Source: Candidatus Faecivivens stercoripullorum (GTDB lineage: Bacteria > Bacillota > Clostridia > Oscillospirales > Ruminococcaceae). From it: 15,568 bases of DNA. The translations under genes and the position numbers were made by a program. The notes beneath the pieces were generated by a model that ran no database searches, was not told the DNA's origin, and saw only the letters and a program-made list of their open reading frames with translations. Within the stretch, counting starts at the first letter, position 1; every line of letters starts with the position of its first letter. Below are positions 1-6,385 of this stretch, piece after piece. The DNA lies in NCBI GenBank assembly GCA_018715285.1, contig DVLW01000038.1, positions 1 to 15,568 of the forward strand, in the 5' to 3' direction.

Positions 1-2
1 TG

Positions 3-311
3 CTGGCTGGCGACGATGAGGCAAACAAACACCCGATTGACCCGGAATATGATCCGCTTTCTCTGGCTAAAAAATGCGTCGCTGATGGCAAAAAGGTTCC
101 GCAGATTTATGTTGCCTGCGGTGAAAATGACTTCCTGTATGAGGCAAACAAAGAGTTCGTCAAACAGCTTGAGGCTCTTGGTCTGAAACCGACGGTTGAC
201 TTTGTTCCCGGATACACCCATGAATGGAGATTCTGGAATCTGGAAGTCGAGAAGTTCCTCGACTGGATTGTCCGCTCGGATGATTTTGCAGGCAGCAGAC
301 GTCAGGTATGA
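3..311 (+). CDS. Putative serine esterase (EstA / esterase D type alpha/beta hydrolase), C-terminal part
   Basis: This is the last 102 codons of a gene entering from the left edge; the frame opens at base 3 and ends at TGA 309-311. Visible motifs are CGENDFLYEAN, where the Asp fits the catalytic acid, and GYTHEWRFWN, where the His fits the catalytic base of the acetylesterase/S-formylglutathione-hydrolase fold. The nucleophile Ser should lie upstream, outside the window. The HEWRFWN motif and the ending EVEKFLDWI are typical of clostridial 'tributyrin esterase'-like cytosolic enzymes that cleave short-chain acyl or carbohydrate esters. It lies tail to tail with the redox locus and shares its terminator. 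The family call is fairly safe; the substrate is unknown. Confidence 0.8.
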   Translation: MAGDDEANKHPIDPEYDPLSLAKKCVADGKKVPQIYVACGENDFLYEANKEFVKQLEALGLKPTVDFVPGYTHEWRFWNLEVEKFLDWIVRSDDFAGSRRQV

Positions 312-337
312 TGCTGCAATCGTGATCTGAATACAAC

Positions 338-376
338 AAAACAGGGATGTGGTTATCATAACCGCATCCCTGTTTT
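338..376. terminator. Bidirectional intrinsic terminator between esterase and Gx-type gene
   Basis: The arms 338-356 and 358-376 are inverted repeats, nearly perfect (position 350 with 364 pairs as G-U). The stem includes AACAGGGATG on the left and CATCCCTGTT on the right. A T run follows on the plus strand (373-377) and an A run precedes the stem, so it can terminate transcripts from both sides. It sits 27 bases after the esterase stop and 10 bases beyond the stop of the minus-strand gene. Confidence 0.9.
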
Positions 377-385
377 TATATCGTA

Positions 386-907
386 TTATCGCGTCAGGCG
401 CAGGAATTTATCCAGCCGCTCGACCAGCAGACCACCGGTAATTCCGATTGCAACACCGGTGACCGCACCAGAAATCAGCAGTACCGGCAGGTAAAACCAG
501 ACATTCACCGTTTCCAGTACAACCATCGCCACCAGCAGCTGCCCGACATTGTGCATCACGCCGCCGCAGATGCTGACACCTGTGATATGCAGCCGGTTTC
601 CCTTTGCCAGCAGTGCCATCACCACAAAACTTAAAAGTCCGCCTGCAAGGCTGTAAATCATACTGAACAGTCCGCCAAATGTCAGCCCGGTCAGCACAAT
701 CCGCACCACCGCAATGACAAAAGCGCCTCTGCTTCCAATGGTGTACAGCGCAATCAGTACCACCAGGTTTCCAAGTCCCAGCTTGATACCCGGTATCCCG
801 AAATTAAAGGGAATCAGATGTTCCAGATAGGAAAAGACAAAGGCAAGCGCAATCATCATCCCATACAGGACCATGCGCTGCGTCTTTTCATTTCTACGCA
901 ATGGCAT
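386..907 (-). CDS. Gx-type transporter family / heptaprenyl diphosphate synthase component I-like membrane protein
   Basis: The 173-residue protein is very hydrophobic, with about five predicted membrane segments and the LIPFNFGIPGIKLGLGN stretch and later GGVMHNVGQ motif typical of Pfam Hpre_diP_synt_I (Gx transporter family). Despite the name, members are small ECF-S-like membrane proteins and a prenyl-synthase role is doubtful. The ATG at 907 follows an AGGGGA Shine-Dalgarno site, and the gene overlaps the preceding NusG-II gene by 14 bases, so translation is probably coupled. It is last in the minus-strand unit and ends at a strong terminator. Recurrent pairing with a NusG-II gene, FMN-binding proteins and ApbE (also, from memory, in the Listeria flavin-based electron transfer locus as EetB/EetA-like proteins) suggests a role in that pathway. 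That role is inference. Confidence 0.85.
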   Translation of the reverse strand: MPLRRNEKTQRMVLYGMMIALAFVFSYLEHLIPFNFGIPGIKLGLGNLVVLIALYTIGSRGAFVIAVVRIVLTGLTFGGLFSMIYSLAGGLLSFVVMALLAKGNRLHITGVSICGGVMHNVGQLLVAMVVLETVNVWFYLPVLLISGAVTGVAIGITGGLLVERLDKFLRLTR

Positions 908-1277
908 CCACTTCCCCTTTCTCTCCGCCGCGGATGGTCACAACCACCCGGTTGGGCAGACAGATGATGCTCTCTCCGTCCCTTGAAATCGCATAGTGAC
1001 GGACACAGACGCCGTCCGGACAGCTCGCCGACTCGATTTCTGCTTTGCCGTCCGAAATGACCAGCAGGTTTTCCCCACCGTCAAAGCCGGATATCGTAAC
1101 CTCGGTATCTTCACTCAGCGGCAGTGTCATCACGACCTCGCCATCAACCGATACCTCCACTTCACCGTCTGCCGCGGCAGGCCGGGTATAGAGAAACAAT
1201 ATCCCTGCCAGCCCGATGGCAAGTACGACCAGCAGCAGAATCAGGTCCCGTCTGCCAAAAGTCTTTTTCTTTTCCAA
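894..1277 (-). CDS. NusG domain II-containing, membrane-anchored extracytosolic protein
   Basis: The 127-residue protein starts with a basic tip and one membrane segment (about residues 12-30), followed by a small beta domain matching the stand-alone NusG domain II family (PF07009). The family signature is clear: CPDGVC, an RHYAISRDG stretch and ICLPNRVVV, giving cysteines 86, 91 and 106. The start is TTG at 1277 (TTGGAAAAG), supported by an AGAGG Shine-Dalgarno site six bases upstream; no ATG occurs before the domain. It is unrelated in function to transcription factor NusG. It sits between an FMN-binding gene (19 bases upstream) and the Gx-type gene (overlapping). The EetA-like role in extracytosolic electron transfer is inferred from context; the three cysteines might bind a cofactor, which is unproven. 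Confidence 0.85.
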   Translation of the reverse strand: MEKKKTFGRRDLILLLVVLAIGLAGILFLYTRPAAADGEVEVSVDGEVVMTLPLSEDTEVTISGFDGGENLLVISDGKAEIESASCPDGVCVRHYAISRDGESIICLPNRVVVTIRGGEKGEVDAIA

Positions 1278-1296
1278 TGCCGACCTCTGTCTGTAA

Positions 1297-1860
1297 TCAG
1301 CTCAGCTGCTCGGTGACAAACCGGCTGGCGTTGTTGATTGCACGCAAAACTGCGTTGCTGGTATAGGTAGCGCCGGAAATTCCGTCAATATGGGAGCCGC
1401 GTCCAGATTCGCTGCTAGACAGTACCGGTAAGAGACGGCCGTCAAAACGGTCGGGATACCAGTCTTCACCGATCTGGTCGCCGTAATAATCAGATTCGTG
1501 CTGCTCAAGAACCTCAACACTAATCAGCAGCTTGCCGTCGGTGGAAATGGTGCTGCGCAGATGAATCGGCTTTTCAGAGTTAAAGCCGTATTCCCAGGTG
1601 TCGACCGCATAGCCGACAACCGCGCCGCTCTCGTCCAGACAGGTCTGGACCATCTCGACCTGATAGTCGTCCGCTGCGTATCCGGAAATGTCCATTTCGG
1701 TCATCGAAGCTACAGTCGGAACCGGCTGGCTTTCCTGATACGGACCGTAAACCGCGGCGGTTACACGGTCACTGGCAAAGATCAGAGCTGCTGATGCTGC
1801 AAGCATCACAATCAGCGAGATCAGCCAGGAAAAACGTTTTCTGGTTTTGCTGGTTGCCAT
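1297..1860 (-). CDS. Membrane-anchored FMN-binding domain protein (RnfG/FmnA-like)
   Basis: This 187-residue protein has one N-terminal membrane anchor (about residues 11-30) and an extracytosolic FMN_bind domain (PF04205). Residues 159-165 read DGISGAT, a canonical ApbE acceptor motif Dxx(S/T)GAT; FMN would be esterified to Thr165. A YYG segment (about 125-127) and the strand ISVEVLEQH before it are typical of the fold. The ATG at 1860 follows an AGGAAG site. The gene lies directly downstream of apbE (gap 18 bases), consistent with enzyme and substrate in one unit. It resembles RnfG in domain but lies outside the rnf cluster proper, so it is likely an additional flavin relay rather than the Rnf subunit. 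Confidence 0.9.
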   Translation of the reverse strand: MATSKTRKRFSWLISLIVMLAASAALIFASDRVTAAVYGPYQESQPVPTVASMTEMDISGYAADDYQVEMVQTCLDESGAVVGYAVDTWEYGFNSEKPIHLRSTISTDGKLLISVEVLEQHESDYYGDQIGEDWYPDRFDGRLLPVLSSSESGRGSHIDGISGATYTSNAVLRAINNASRFVTEQLS

Positions 1861-1878
1861 AGCAATTCTTCCTTTCTA

Positions 1879-2940
1879 TTAGTCATTGATATACTCATCA
1901 AATCCGGAACTGGTGACCACCGTTCCGTCCATCTCAACCCATAACGCCTCTACTCCGTCCAGGCTTTCGACCAGTTCCCGTCCTTCGTCTACCGGCATCA
2001 GGAACAGCATCGTTGACAGCCCGTCTCCCAGACCGGAATCATCCGTCAGAACCGAAACGGCCTGCATATAATCCGCTGGCATCAGCGTGTTCGGGTCGAT
2101 AATATGGTGATACCGATTTCCGTCTACGGTGTAATAACGCTGGTAGTTGCCGCTGGTTACCACCGAAAGGTCGGATATCCCGACGGTGAGCAGATAGTCT
2201 CCGGCGGTCAGGTCAGGGTTTTCAATCCCGATAATCCACGGGTTCCCTTCCTTGCCTTCTTTCCAGCCGACGGTCGATACATTGCCGCCGATTGAAAAGG
2301 CAGCGTTCTCCATCCCGTTTTCAACCGCTGATTCGGTCATCCGCTGTACAGCGTAACCTTTCGCGATTGCGCCGACGTCCAGACGCATTTCCGGGTCTGA
2401 AAGATAGACCGTCGACGCTTCTTCATCAATAATCAGCGCGTCAATATCGGTATGCTCCGCCGCTTCTTCCAGCAGTTCCATCGGCGGAAGCTCCGCTTTT
2501 TCAGGATGGGACAGCCCATCTTCCCGGTAGTCATGCCAAATTTCCAGCACACTGCCAAAACAGATGTTGACCAGCCCGTCGGAAAGTTCATACATCTCCT
2601 TGCCAAACTGCAAAAGGTCGATGATTTCCTCGCTGACTTCAACTGGCGCGACACCGGCGTTATCGTTGATTGTTTTCAGATTTGCCAGTCCATCATAGGA
2701 GTTGTAGATGTCATACAGCTGATTGTACCGTTCCAGAGTCTGATGACATTGATCCGCCTGAAGGTCAAAGGTCTGCTGGTCCGGCGCGTAACCGACAATC
2801 GCTGAGGCTGTATCGAATACGTCCAGGAAACTCGTCGTAAACCGCTGCGGAGGCTGACTGCATCCGCCTGATGTCAATACCAGCATACCGCCAAACAGCA
2901 CAGCTGCCAGTGTCCTTTTCCATCTTCCGTTCAGCCGCAT
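1879..2940 (-). CDS. apbE: ApbE family FAD:protein FMN transferase (flavin transferase), secreted
   Basis: ApbE uses FAD and Mg2+ to attach FMN to Thr in Dxx(S/T)GAT motifs of extracytosolic flavoproteins. The 353-residue product carries the family motifs in order: DVGAIAKGYA (188-197), GGN (218-220), TSGNYQRY (from 262), HHIIDPNT (278-285) and DGLSTMLFLM (from 306), the last contributing to the metal site. The N-terminus has a signal segment and Cys27 in LTSGGC, probably a lipoprotein site although the residue at -3 is Ser rather than the usual Leu. The ATG at 2940 follows AAGGAGGAG; a TTG 36 bases upstream (2976) lacks such a site. A hairpin separates it from the upstream lipoprotein. Probable targets are RnfG, the adjacent FMN-binding protein and perhaps RnfD and the lipoprotein. 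Confidence 0.95.
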   Translation of the reverse strand: MRLNGRWKRTLAAVLFGGMLVLTSGGCSQPPQRFTTSFLDVFDTASAIVGYAPDQQTFDLQADQCHQTLERYNQLYDIYNSYDGLANLKTINDNAGVAPVEVSEEIIDLLQFGKEMYELSDGLVNICFGSVLEIWHDYREDGLSHPEKAELPPMELLEEAAEHTDIDALIIDEEASTVYLSDPEMRLDVGAIAKGYAVQRMTESAVENGMENAAFSIGGNVSTVGWKEGKEGNPWIIGIENPDLTAGDYLLTVGISDLSVVTSGNYQRYYTVDGNRYHHIIDPNTLMPADYMQAVSVLTDDSGLGDGLSTMLFLMPVDEGRELVESLDGVEALWVEMDGTVVTSSGFDEYIND

Positions 2941-2979
2941 CTGATATCTCCTCCTTCTTCTGGGCTGTATATACAAAAT

Positions 2980-3020
2980 AAGGGAGAGGATTCCCTCATC
3001 GGTTATCGTCCCTCCCCCTT
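2980..3020 (-). terminator. Intrinsic terminator or attenuator between lipoprotein gene and apbE
   Basis: On the minus strand AAGGGGGAGG pairs with CCTCTCCCTT (one G-U pair) across a loop of about 21 bases and is followed by ATTTTGT. The U tract is interrupted, so partial read-through is plausible. It would raise lipoprotein mRNA relative to apbE and the downstream genes, which have no visible promoter of their own. Confidence 0.7.
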
Positions 3021-3033
3021 TTTCGTGCTCTGA

Positions 3034-4044
3034 TTATTTAGCAGCTGCAATCGCCTTTTCGGTGTTGCTCAGAATGCTGCTGATCGAGATGGTGCAGCCG
3101 GCAGCCAGGTCAGCGTCTGCTGCTTTGCCGTCGGTCAGCTCGATTGCGGAAACTTCCTCGCCGGTCTTGCCGGTGACGTAGTTTTCAAATGCTTCAGCCT
3201 GCTGGTACCATTCCATGGTGGTTGCACCGGAAGCGACCATGCCGTAATCGTCGCCCAGCTGTTTCTTGGTAGCGTAAGAGCCGGACTCGGTGTCAAAAGC
3301 ACCGTCAACGATCGGCAGAGAACCCTGAACGGTGTCGATCTGGCAGGAAGTAACCTTGCCGTCTGCGTCAACAGTTACAACGCAGAAATCACTGTCGTAT
3401 GCAGCGCCTTCAGCATCGGTAGAATCCTCAGTAGTGATAGCCATGCCCAGTTTGTCAGAAGCGCCGACAGAAACGGTTGCGTTCTCAGCTGCGGAAGCAA
3501 CTGCTTCAATAAAGCCGCCAACAGCGATGGTGCAGCCTGCGGACAGGTCAGCATCGGTAGCTTTGCCATCGGTCATTTCGATTGCGCGAACCTCGTCAGC
3601 GGTCTTGCCGACAACGTAGTTCTCGAATGCCTCAACCTGCTGATACCATTCCATAGTGGAAGCACCGGCAGCGACCATGCCGTAATCATCGCCCATTTCG
3701 GTCTTGGTGCGCAGATCAACTTCGCCAACAGCTCCATCGGTCAGTGTGGGCTCGATCTGGCCTTCGTCGATATCGCAGGCAATGATCTTGCCGTCTGCGT
3801 CAACCATAACAGCTGCGTAAACAGTGCTGAAGGTTGCTTCTTCGCTCTCAGCGGAAAGGCTGGGAGATACATAAACGCCTACCTTTGCTTCGCCGGAAGC
3901 AGTGGAAGAATCGCTTGCAGCAGAAGATTCGGTGCCAGCTGCGGAAGATTCAGCAGAGCTGGAAGAGGTGGTGTCGTTTCCGGAGCAGGAAGCAAGGGAA
4001 ACGCACATTGCGGAAACAAGCGCAAATATAACAAACTTTTTCAT
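3034..4044 (-). CDS. Lipoprotein with two tandem FMN-binding-like domains (PplA-like candidate)
   Basis: The 336-residue protein has a lipoprotein signal peptide ending in lipobox LASC (Cys20), then a Ser/Ala/Thr-rich linker (about 21-53) of the kind that spans a Gram-positive wall, then two homologous domains of roughly 140 residues. Their most conserved part (117-173 and 263-319, offset exactly 146 residues) contains GDDYGMV, (A/S)GA(S/T)T, MEWYQQ, AFENYV and TDGKA, and ends AGCTI. Each domain keeps two cysteines (90 and 171; 234 and 317). The start at 4044 follows GGAGG six bases upstream; the frame is open to 4149 but with no such site. Strong promoter, lipidation, duplicated domains and adjacency to apbE resemble the Listeria electron-transfer lipoprotein PplA. 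The strict Dxx(S/T)GAT acceptor is absent; AGAST (126-130) and SGATT (272-276) are degenerate candidates. Confidence 0.8.
   Translation of the reverse strand: MKKFVIFALVSAMCVSLASCSGNDTTSSSSAESSAAGTESSAASDSSTASGEAKVGVYVSPSLSAESEEATFSTVYAAVMVDADGKIIACDIDEGQIEPTLTDGAVGEVDLRTKTEMGDDYGMVAAGASTMEWYQQVEAFENYVVGKTADEVRAIEMTDGKATDADLSAGCTIAVGGFIEAVASAAENATVSVGASDKLGMAITTEDSTDAEGAAYDSDFCVVTVDADGKVTSCQIDTVQGSLPIVDGAFDTESGSYATKKQLGDDYGMVASGATTMEWYQQAEAFENYVTGKTGEEVSAIELTDGKAADADLAAGCTISISSILSNTEKAIAAAK
3088..3257 (-). repeat. Intragenic direct repeat, copy 2 (C-terminal domain of the lipoprotein)
   Basis: This 170-base stretch aligns without gaps to 3526-3695 at an offset of 438 bases. It encodes the GDDYGM to AGCTI core of the second domain. 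Differences cluster at third positions and conservative changes, as expected for an old domain duplication kept by selection. Confidence 0.8.
3526..3695 (-). repeat. Intragenic direct repeat, copy 1 (N-terminal domain of the lipoprotein)
   Basis: Partner of 3088-3257, encoding the core of the first domain. The outer parts of the two domains (for example VDADGKIIAC and VDADGKVTSC) also match but contain small insertions or deletions, so the ungapped block is limited to this core. Confidence 0.8.
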
Positions 4045-4087
4045 TGATTTCCTCCATTTGAGAGACAAAATTGGTGTTGATACAAAT

Positions 4088-4111
4088 GATGCTGCATTTA
4101 TACACAACATC
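4088..4111 (-). promoter_or_regulatory. Hairpin at the predicted 5' end of the lipoprotein mRNA
   Basis: On the minus strand GATGTTGT (4111-4104) can pair with GCAGCATC (4095-4088), eight pairs including two G-U, with loop GTATAAAT. The predicted start of transcription, about 6-8 bases below the -10 box, falls at 4109-4111, so the RNA would begin with this stem-loop. Such 5' stem-loops are known to stabilise bacterial mRNAs; the function here is inferred. Confidence 0.5.
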
Positions 4112-4116
4112 TTAGT

Positions 4117-4145
4117 ATTATAACAAAATCTTACCCAATTGTCAA
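4117..4145 (-). promoter_or_regulatory. Consensus SigA-type promoter for the lipoprotein-apbE unit
   Basis: The minus strand reads TTGACA (4145-4140), a 17-base spacer, and TATAAT (4122-4117): a perfect match to both consensus boxes with optimal spacing. It lies about 73 bases upstream of the lipoprotein ATG and just below the rnfB terminator, implying high expression independent of rnf. Confidence 0.9.
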
Positions 4146-4147
4146 TC

Positions 4148-4180
4148 AAAAAATACTTTCCGACCTGTTTACCGTAAAGT
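4148..4180 (-). terminator. Probable intrinsic terminator of the rnf operon
   Basis: Minus-strand ACTTT and AAAGT pair (4180-4176 with 4159-4155), with two inner C-G/G-C pairs after one mismatch and a 10-base loop, followed after one base by six U (4153-4148). The stem begins at the rnfB stop codon. It is short and weak by itself, so read-through into the next unit is possible. Confidence 0.6.
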
Positions 4181-4977
4181 TACTGCTTGATAATAACCTT
4201 TGCGGGACACTTTTCGGCACACTTGCCGCAGCCGGTGCAAAGGCTCTGATCGATATGTGCAATGTTGTTGGTCAGCGTAATTGCGCCGGTCGGACAGTTC
4301 TTCTGGCAGATGCCGCAGCCGATACAGCCGGCGTCGCACATGTCACGAACCTTTTTACCCTTCTCCTGAGAGAAGCAGCGGACAATATAATGCGCGTCGT
4401 ACGGTACCAGTTCAATCAGGTTATGCGGGCAGACGCTGACGCACTTGCCGCAGGCACGGCAGTCTTCTTTGCTGACGACCGCGCGGCCGTTGACAACCTG
4501 AATTGCGTCAAACGGACATGCCTGTGCACAGGAACCTTCGCCGAGACAGCCATACGCGCAGGCTTTGGCACCGCGTCCGGGTGCAAGCGAAATCTGATAG
4601 CAGGAAACTGCGCCCTGATAGTTATAGATAAACTTGGTCTTGTCGCAGGAACCGGAGCATTTTACAAACGCAACCTTCCGGACAAAATCTTCTACCGGCA
4701 GACCCATTGCTTCCGAAATCTTTCGCGCGGATTCCGCTCCGCCGACCGGACAGGAAGAGGGTTTTGCCTCCCCTTTTACAATCGCTTCTGCCAGTGCGTC
4801 ACATCCGGCATAGCCGCAGCCGCCGCAGTTGTTGCCCGGCAGGCATTCCCGGACCTGGGTGATCTTTTCGTCGGTCGGGACATGGAAAATCTTTCCCGCA
4901 AGTCCGAGCAGCAGTCCGATAACCAGACCGATCAGGGCGATGACCAGTGTCGCAGTAATAATTGCTGTAACGTTCAA
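4180..4977 (-). CDS. rnfB: Rnf complex subunit B (ferredoxin-interacting iron-sulfur protein)
   Basis: RnfB takes electrons from reduced ferredoxin into the Rnf complex at the cytosolic membrane face. The 265-residue protein has an N-terminal membrane anchor (about 5-27), a four-cysteine domain (Cys51, 54, 59, 76, in NNCGGCGYAGC), and then a series of 4Fe-4S motifs: around 140-154 (irregular), 173-183 (CRACGKCVSVCP), 218-228 (CIGCGICQKNCP) and 247-257 (CTGCGKCAEKCP). The extra ferredoxin motifs make it longer than the proteobacterial protein, as is usual in Clostridia. The start is TTG at 4977 behind a GGGAGG site that overlaps the rnfA stop; no ATG lies nearby. It ends the rnfCDGEAB operon at a probable terminator. 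Confidence 0.95.
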   Translation of the reverse strand: MNVTAIITATLVIALIGLVIGLLLGLAGKIFHVPTDEKITQVRECLPGNNCGGCGYAGCDALAEAIVKGEAKPSSCPVGGAESARKISEAMGLPVEDFVRKVAFVKCSGSCDKTKFIYNYQGAVSCYQISLAPGRGAKACAYGCLGEGSCAQACPFDAIQVVNGRAVVSKEDCRACGKCVSVCPHNLIELVPYDAHYIVRCFSQEKGKKVRDMCDAGCIGCGICQKNCPTGAITLTNNIAHIDQSLCTGCGKCAEKCPAKVIIKQ

Positions 4978-4993
4978 TTTATGTCACCCTCCC

Positions 4994-5566
4994 TTATACC
5001 AGGCTCTTGAAGCCGTAAAACGCAATCGCCATCAGACATGCCGACAACAGTACAACCGGCATACCCTGGAACGACTTGGTGACGTTGTTGTGCGCCAGCT
5101 TTTCACGGACGCCAGCCATCAGGACAATCGACAGGGTAAAGCCCAGCGATGCGCCCAGACCGGTGCAGACGCTGGTGATGAAATCGGCTTCCTTCTGCAC
5201 GTTGGTCAGTACGGTACCGAGAACGCAGCAGTTGGTGGTGATCAGCGGCAGATAAACGCCCAGCGCAACGTACAAAGGACGAGATACCTTTTTCAGGACC
5301 ATCTCGACCAGCTGTACCAGCGCTGCAATAATAATAATGAATACAATCGTTTTCAGGTAGGTGAGGTCAAACCGCACCAGTACCAGATCGTACAGAATCG
5401 AACAGATCGCGGACGATACCGTTACGACAAACACAATCGCGGCTCCCATGCCTGCCGCTGTCTTGACCTGCTTGGATACCCCCAGAAAAGGGCACAGGCC
5501 GTAAAACTGAGACAGAACGACGTTATCAACCAGCGCCGCTGTTATGATGACCAGTATCAGACTCAT
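4994..5566 (-). CDS. rnfA: Rnf complex membrane subunit A
   Basis: RnfA is an integral subunit homologous to NqrE; with RnfE it forms the membrane core holding an iron-sulfur centre within the bilayer. The 190-residue protein has about six membrane segments. Cys25 in GLCPFLG and the Cys113-Cys114 pair in TNCCVLG match the cysteines that carry the intramembrane cluster in the NQR/Rnf family. The ATG overlaps the rnfE stop codon (ATGA), and AAGGAGG lies upstream within rnfE, so translation is coupled. Length and order are normal. Confidence 0.96.
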   Translation of the reverse strand: MSLILVIITAALVDNVVLSQFYGLCPFLGVSKQVKTAAGMGAAIVFVVTVSSAICSILYDLVLVRFDLTYLKTIVFIIIIAALVQLVEMVLKKVSRPLYVALGVYLPLITTNCCVLGTVLTNVQKEADFITSVCTGLGASLGFTLSIVLMAGVREKLAHNNVTKSFQGMPVVLLSACLMAIAFYGFKSLV

Positions 5567-6363
5567 TCGGTTTTGCCCTCCTTCTTGGCAGCGTCAGCTT
5601 CTGCTTTGGCAGCAGCTTTTGCCGCACGCTCTGCCTTCAGCTTCTCCTGAAGTTCAAGCGCCTCTTTCGCCTTCTGTTCAGCAATTGCCATGTGGTTTGC
5701 TCCACAGGCACGTCCGGTGCATCCGGCACAGTTGCCGCCGCAGGCAATGTCGTCACCTTTGATGTTGGTAGCACTCGGGGCTTTGAATTTGTTCTGCAAT
5801 GCCGTCAGAATAGCCATGACCAGGAATGCACCCGGTGCCAGTACCAGAATCGATACCGGTACATATGCTTCCGGCATGATCTGCATGCCGAACAGTGTAC
5901 CTGCACCGAACAGCTCACGTACCATGCCCAGAATGGTCAGTGCTACGGTAAAGCCAAGGCCCATGCCGATACCGTCAAAAATCGACGGGATAACCGGGTT
6001 TTTGGATGCGTAGGACTCAGCACGGCCCAGAATAATGCAGTTTACAACGATCAGCGGAATATACACGCCCAGCGAATCATACAGGGGTGTCACATAAGCG
6101 TGCATCAGCATCTCGACAATCGTTACAAACGACGCGACAATGACAATATACGCCGGCATTCTGACACCGTCCGGAATAATTTTGCGCAGCGCAGAAATCA
6201 TCAGGTTGGACATAATCAGAACAACCATCGTCGAAATTCCCATACCCAGGCCGTTGATCGCACTGGTGGTGACCGCGAGCGTCGGGCACATGCCCAGCAT
6301 CAATACAAAGGTCGGGTTCTCTTTAATCAGACCGTTGAATATCCGTTCAAGAGGTTTATTCAT
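5563..6363 (-). CDS. rnfE: Rnf complex membrane subunit E with cysteine-rich C-terminal extension
   Basis: RnfE is homologous to NqrD and pairs with RnfA in the membrane. The first ~195 residues form the usual six-helix subunit; Cys26 (LGMCPTLAV) and Cys109 (VVNCIILG) match the intramembrane cluster ligands. After residue 195 there is an extra tail of about 70 residues. It opens with Cys208, 212, 215 and 220 (CGGNCAGCTGRAC, spacing C-x3-C-x2-C-x4-C) and continues as a charged Ala/Lys/Glu helix to residue 266. The extension is in frame and has no sign of a frameshift. It could bind a metal or iron-sulfur cluster, or be structural; this is not known. The ATG follows AAAGGAG, 22 bases after rnfG. 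Confidence 0.95.
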   Translation of the reverse strand: MNKPLERIFNGLIKENPTFVLMLGMCPTLAVTTSAINGLGMGISTMVVLIMSNLMISALRKIIPDGVRMPAYIVIVASFVTIVEMLMHAYVTPLYDSLGVYIPLIVVNCIILGRAESYASKNPVIPSIFDGIGMGLGFTVALTILGMVRELFGAGTLFGMQIMPEAYVPVSILVLAPGAFLVMAILTALQNKFKAPSATNIKGDDIACGGNCAGCTGRACGANHMAIAEQKAKEALELQEKLKAERAAKAAAKAEADAAKKEGKTE

Positions 6364-6385
6364 AATCTTGCGTCACTCCTTTCGG

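Noticed and set aside
386..907. Heptaprenyl diphosphate synthase activity for the Gx-type protein
   Set aside because: No DDxxD-type prenyl synthase motif is present and the protein is almost wholly membrane embedded; the family name is historical.
3088..3695. CRISPR-like or mobile repeat
   Set aside because: Only two copies, in frame inside one gene, at an exact multiple of three; this is a domain duplication.
4045..4116. Riboswitch (for example FMN) ahead of the flavoprotein unit
   Set aside because: The leader of about 66 bases is too short for an FMN riboswitch and contains only one simple hairpin.
4045..4149. N-terminal extension of the lipoprotein frame up to 4149
   Set aside because: It would place the promoter and leader inside the coding region and bury the lipoprotein signal; the ATG at 4044 has a GGAGG site at ideal distance.
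4255..5010. Plus-strand open frame of 251 codons opposite rnfB
   Set aside because: It mirrors the cysteine-rich codons of rnfB and shows no family motif or ribosome site.
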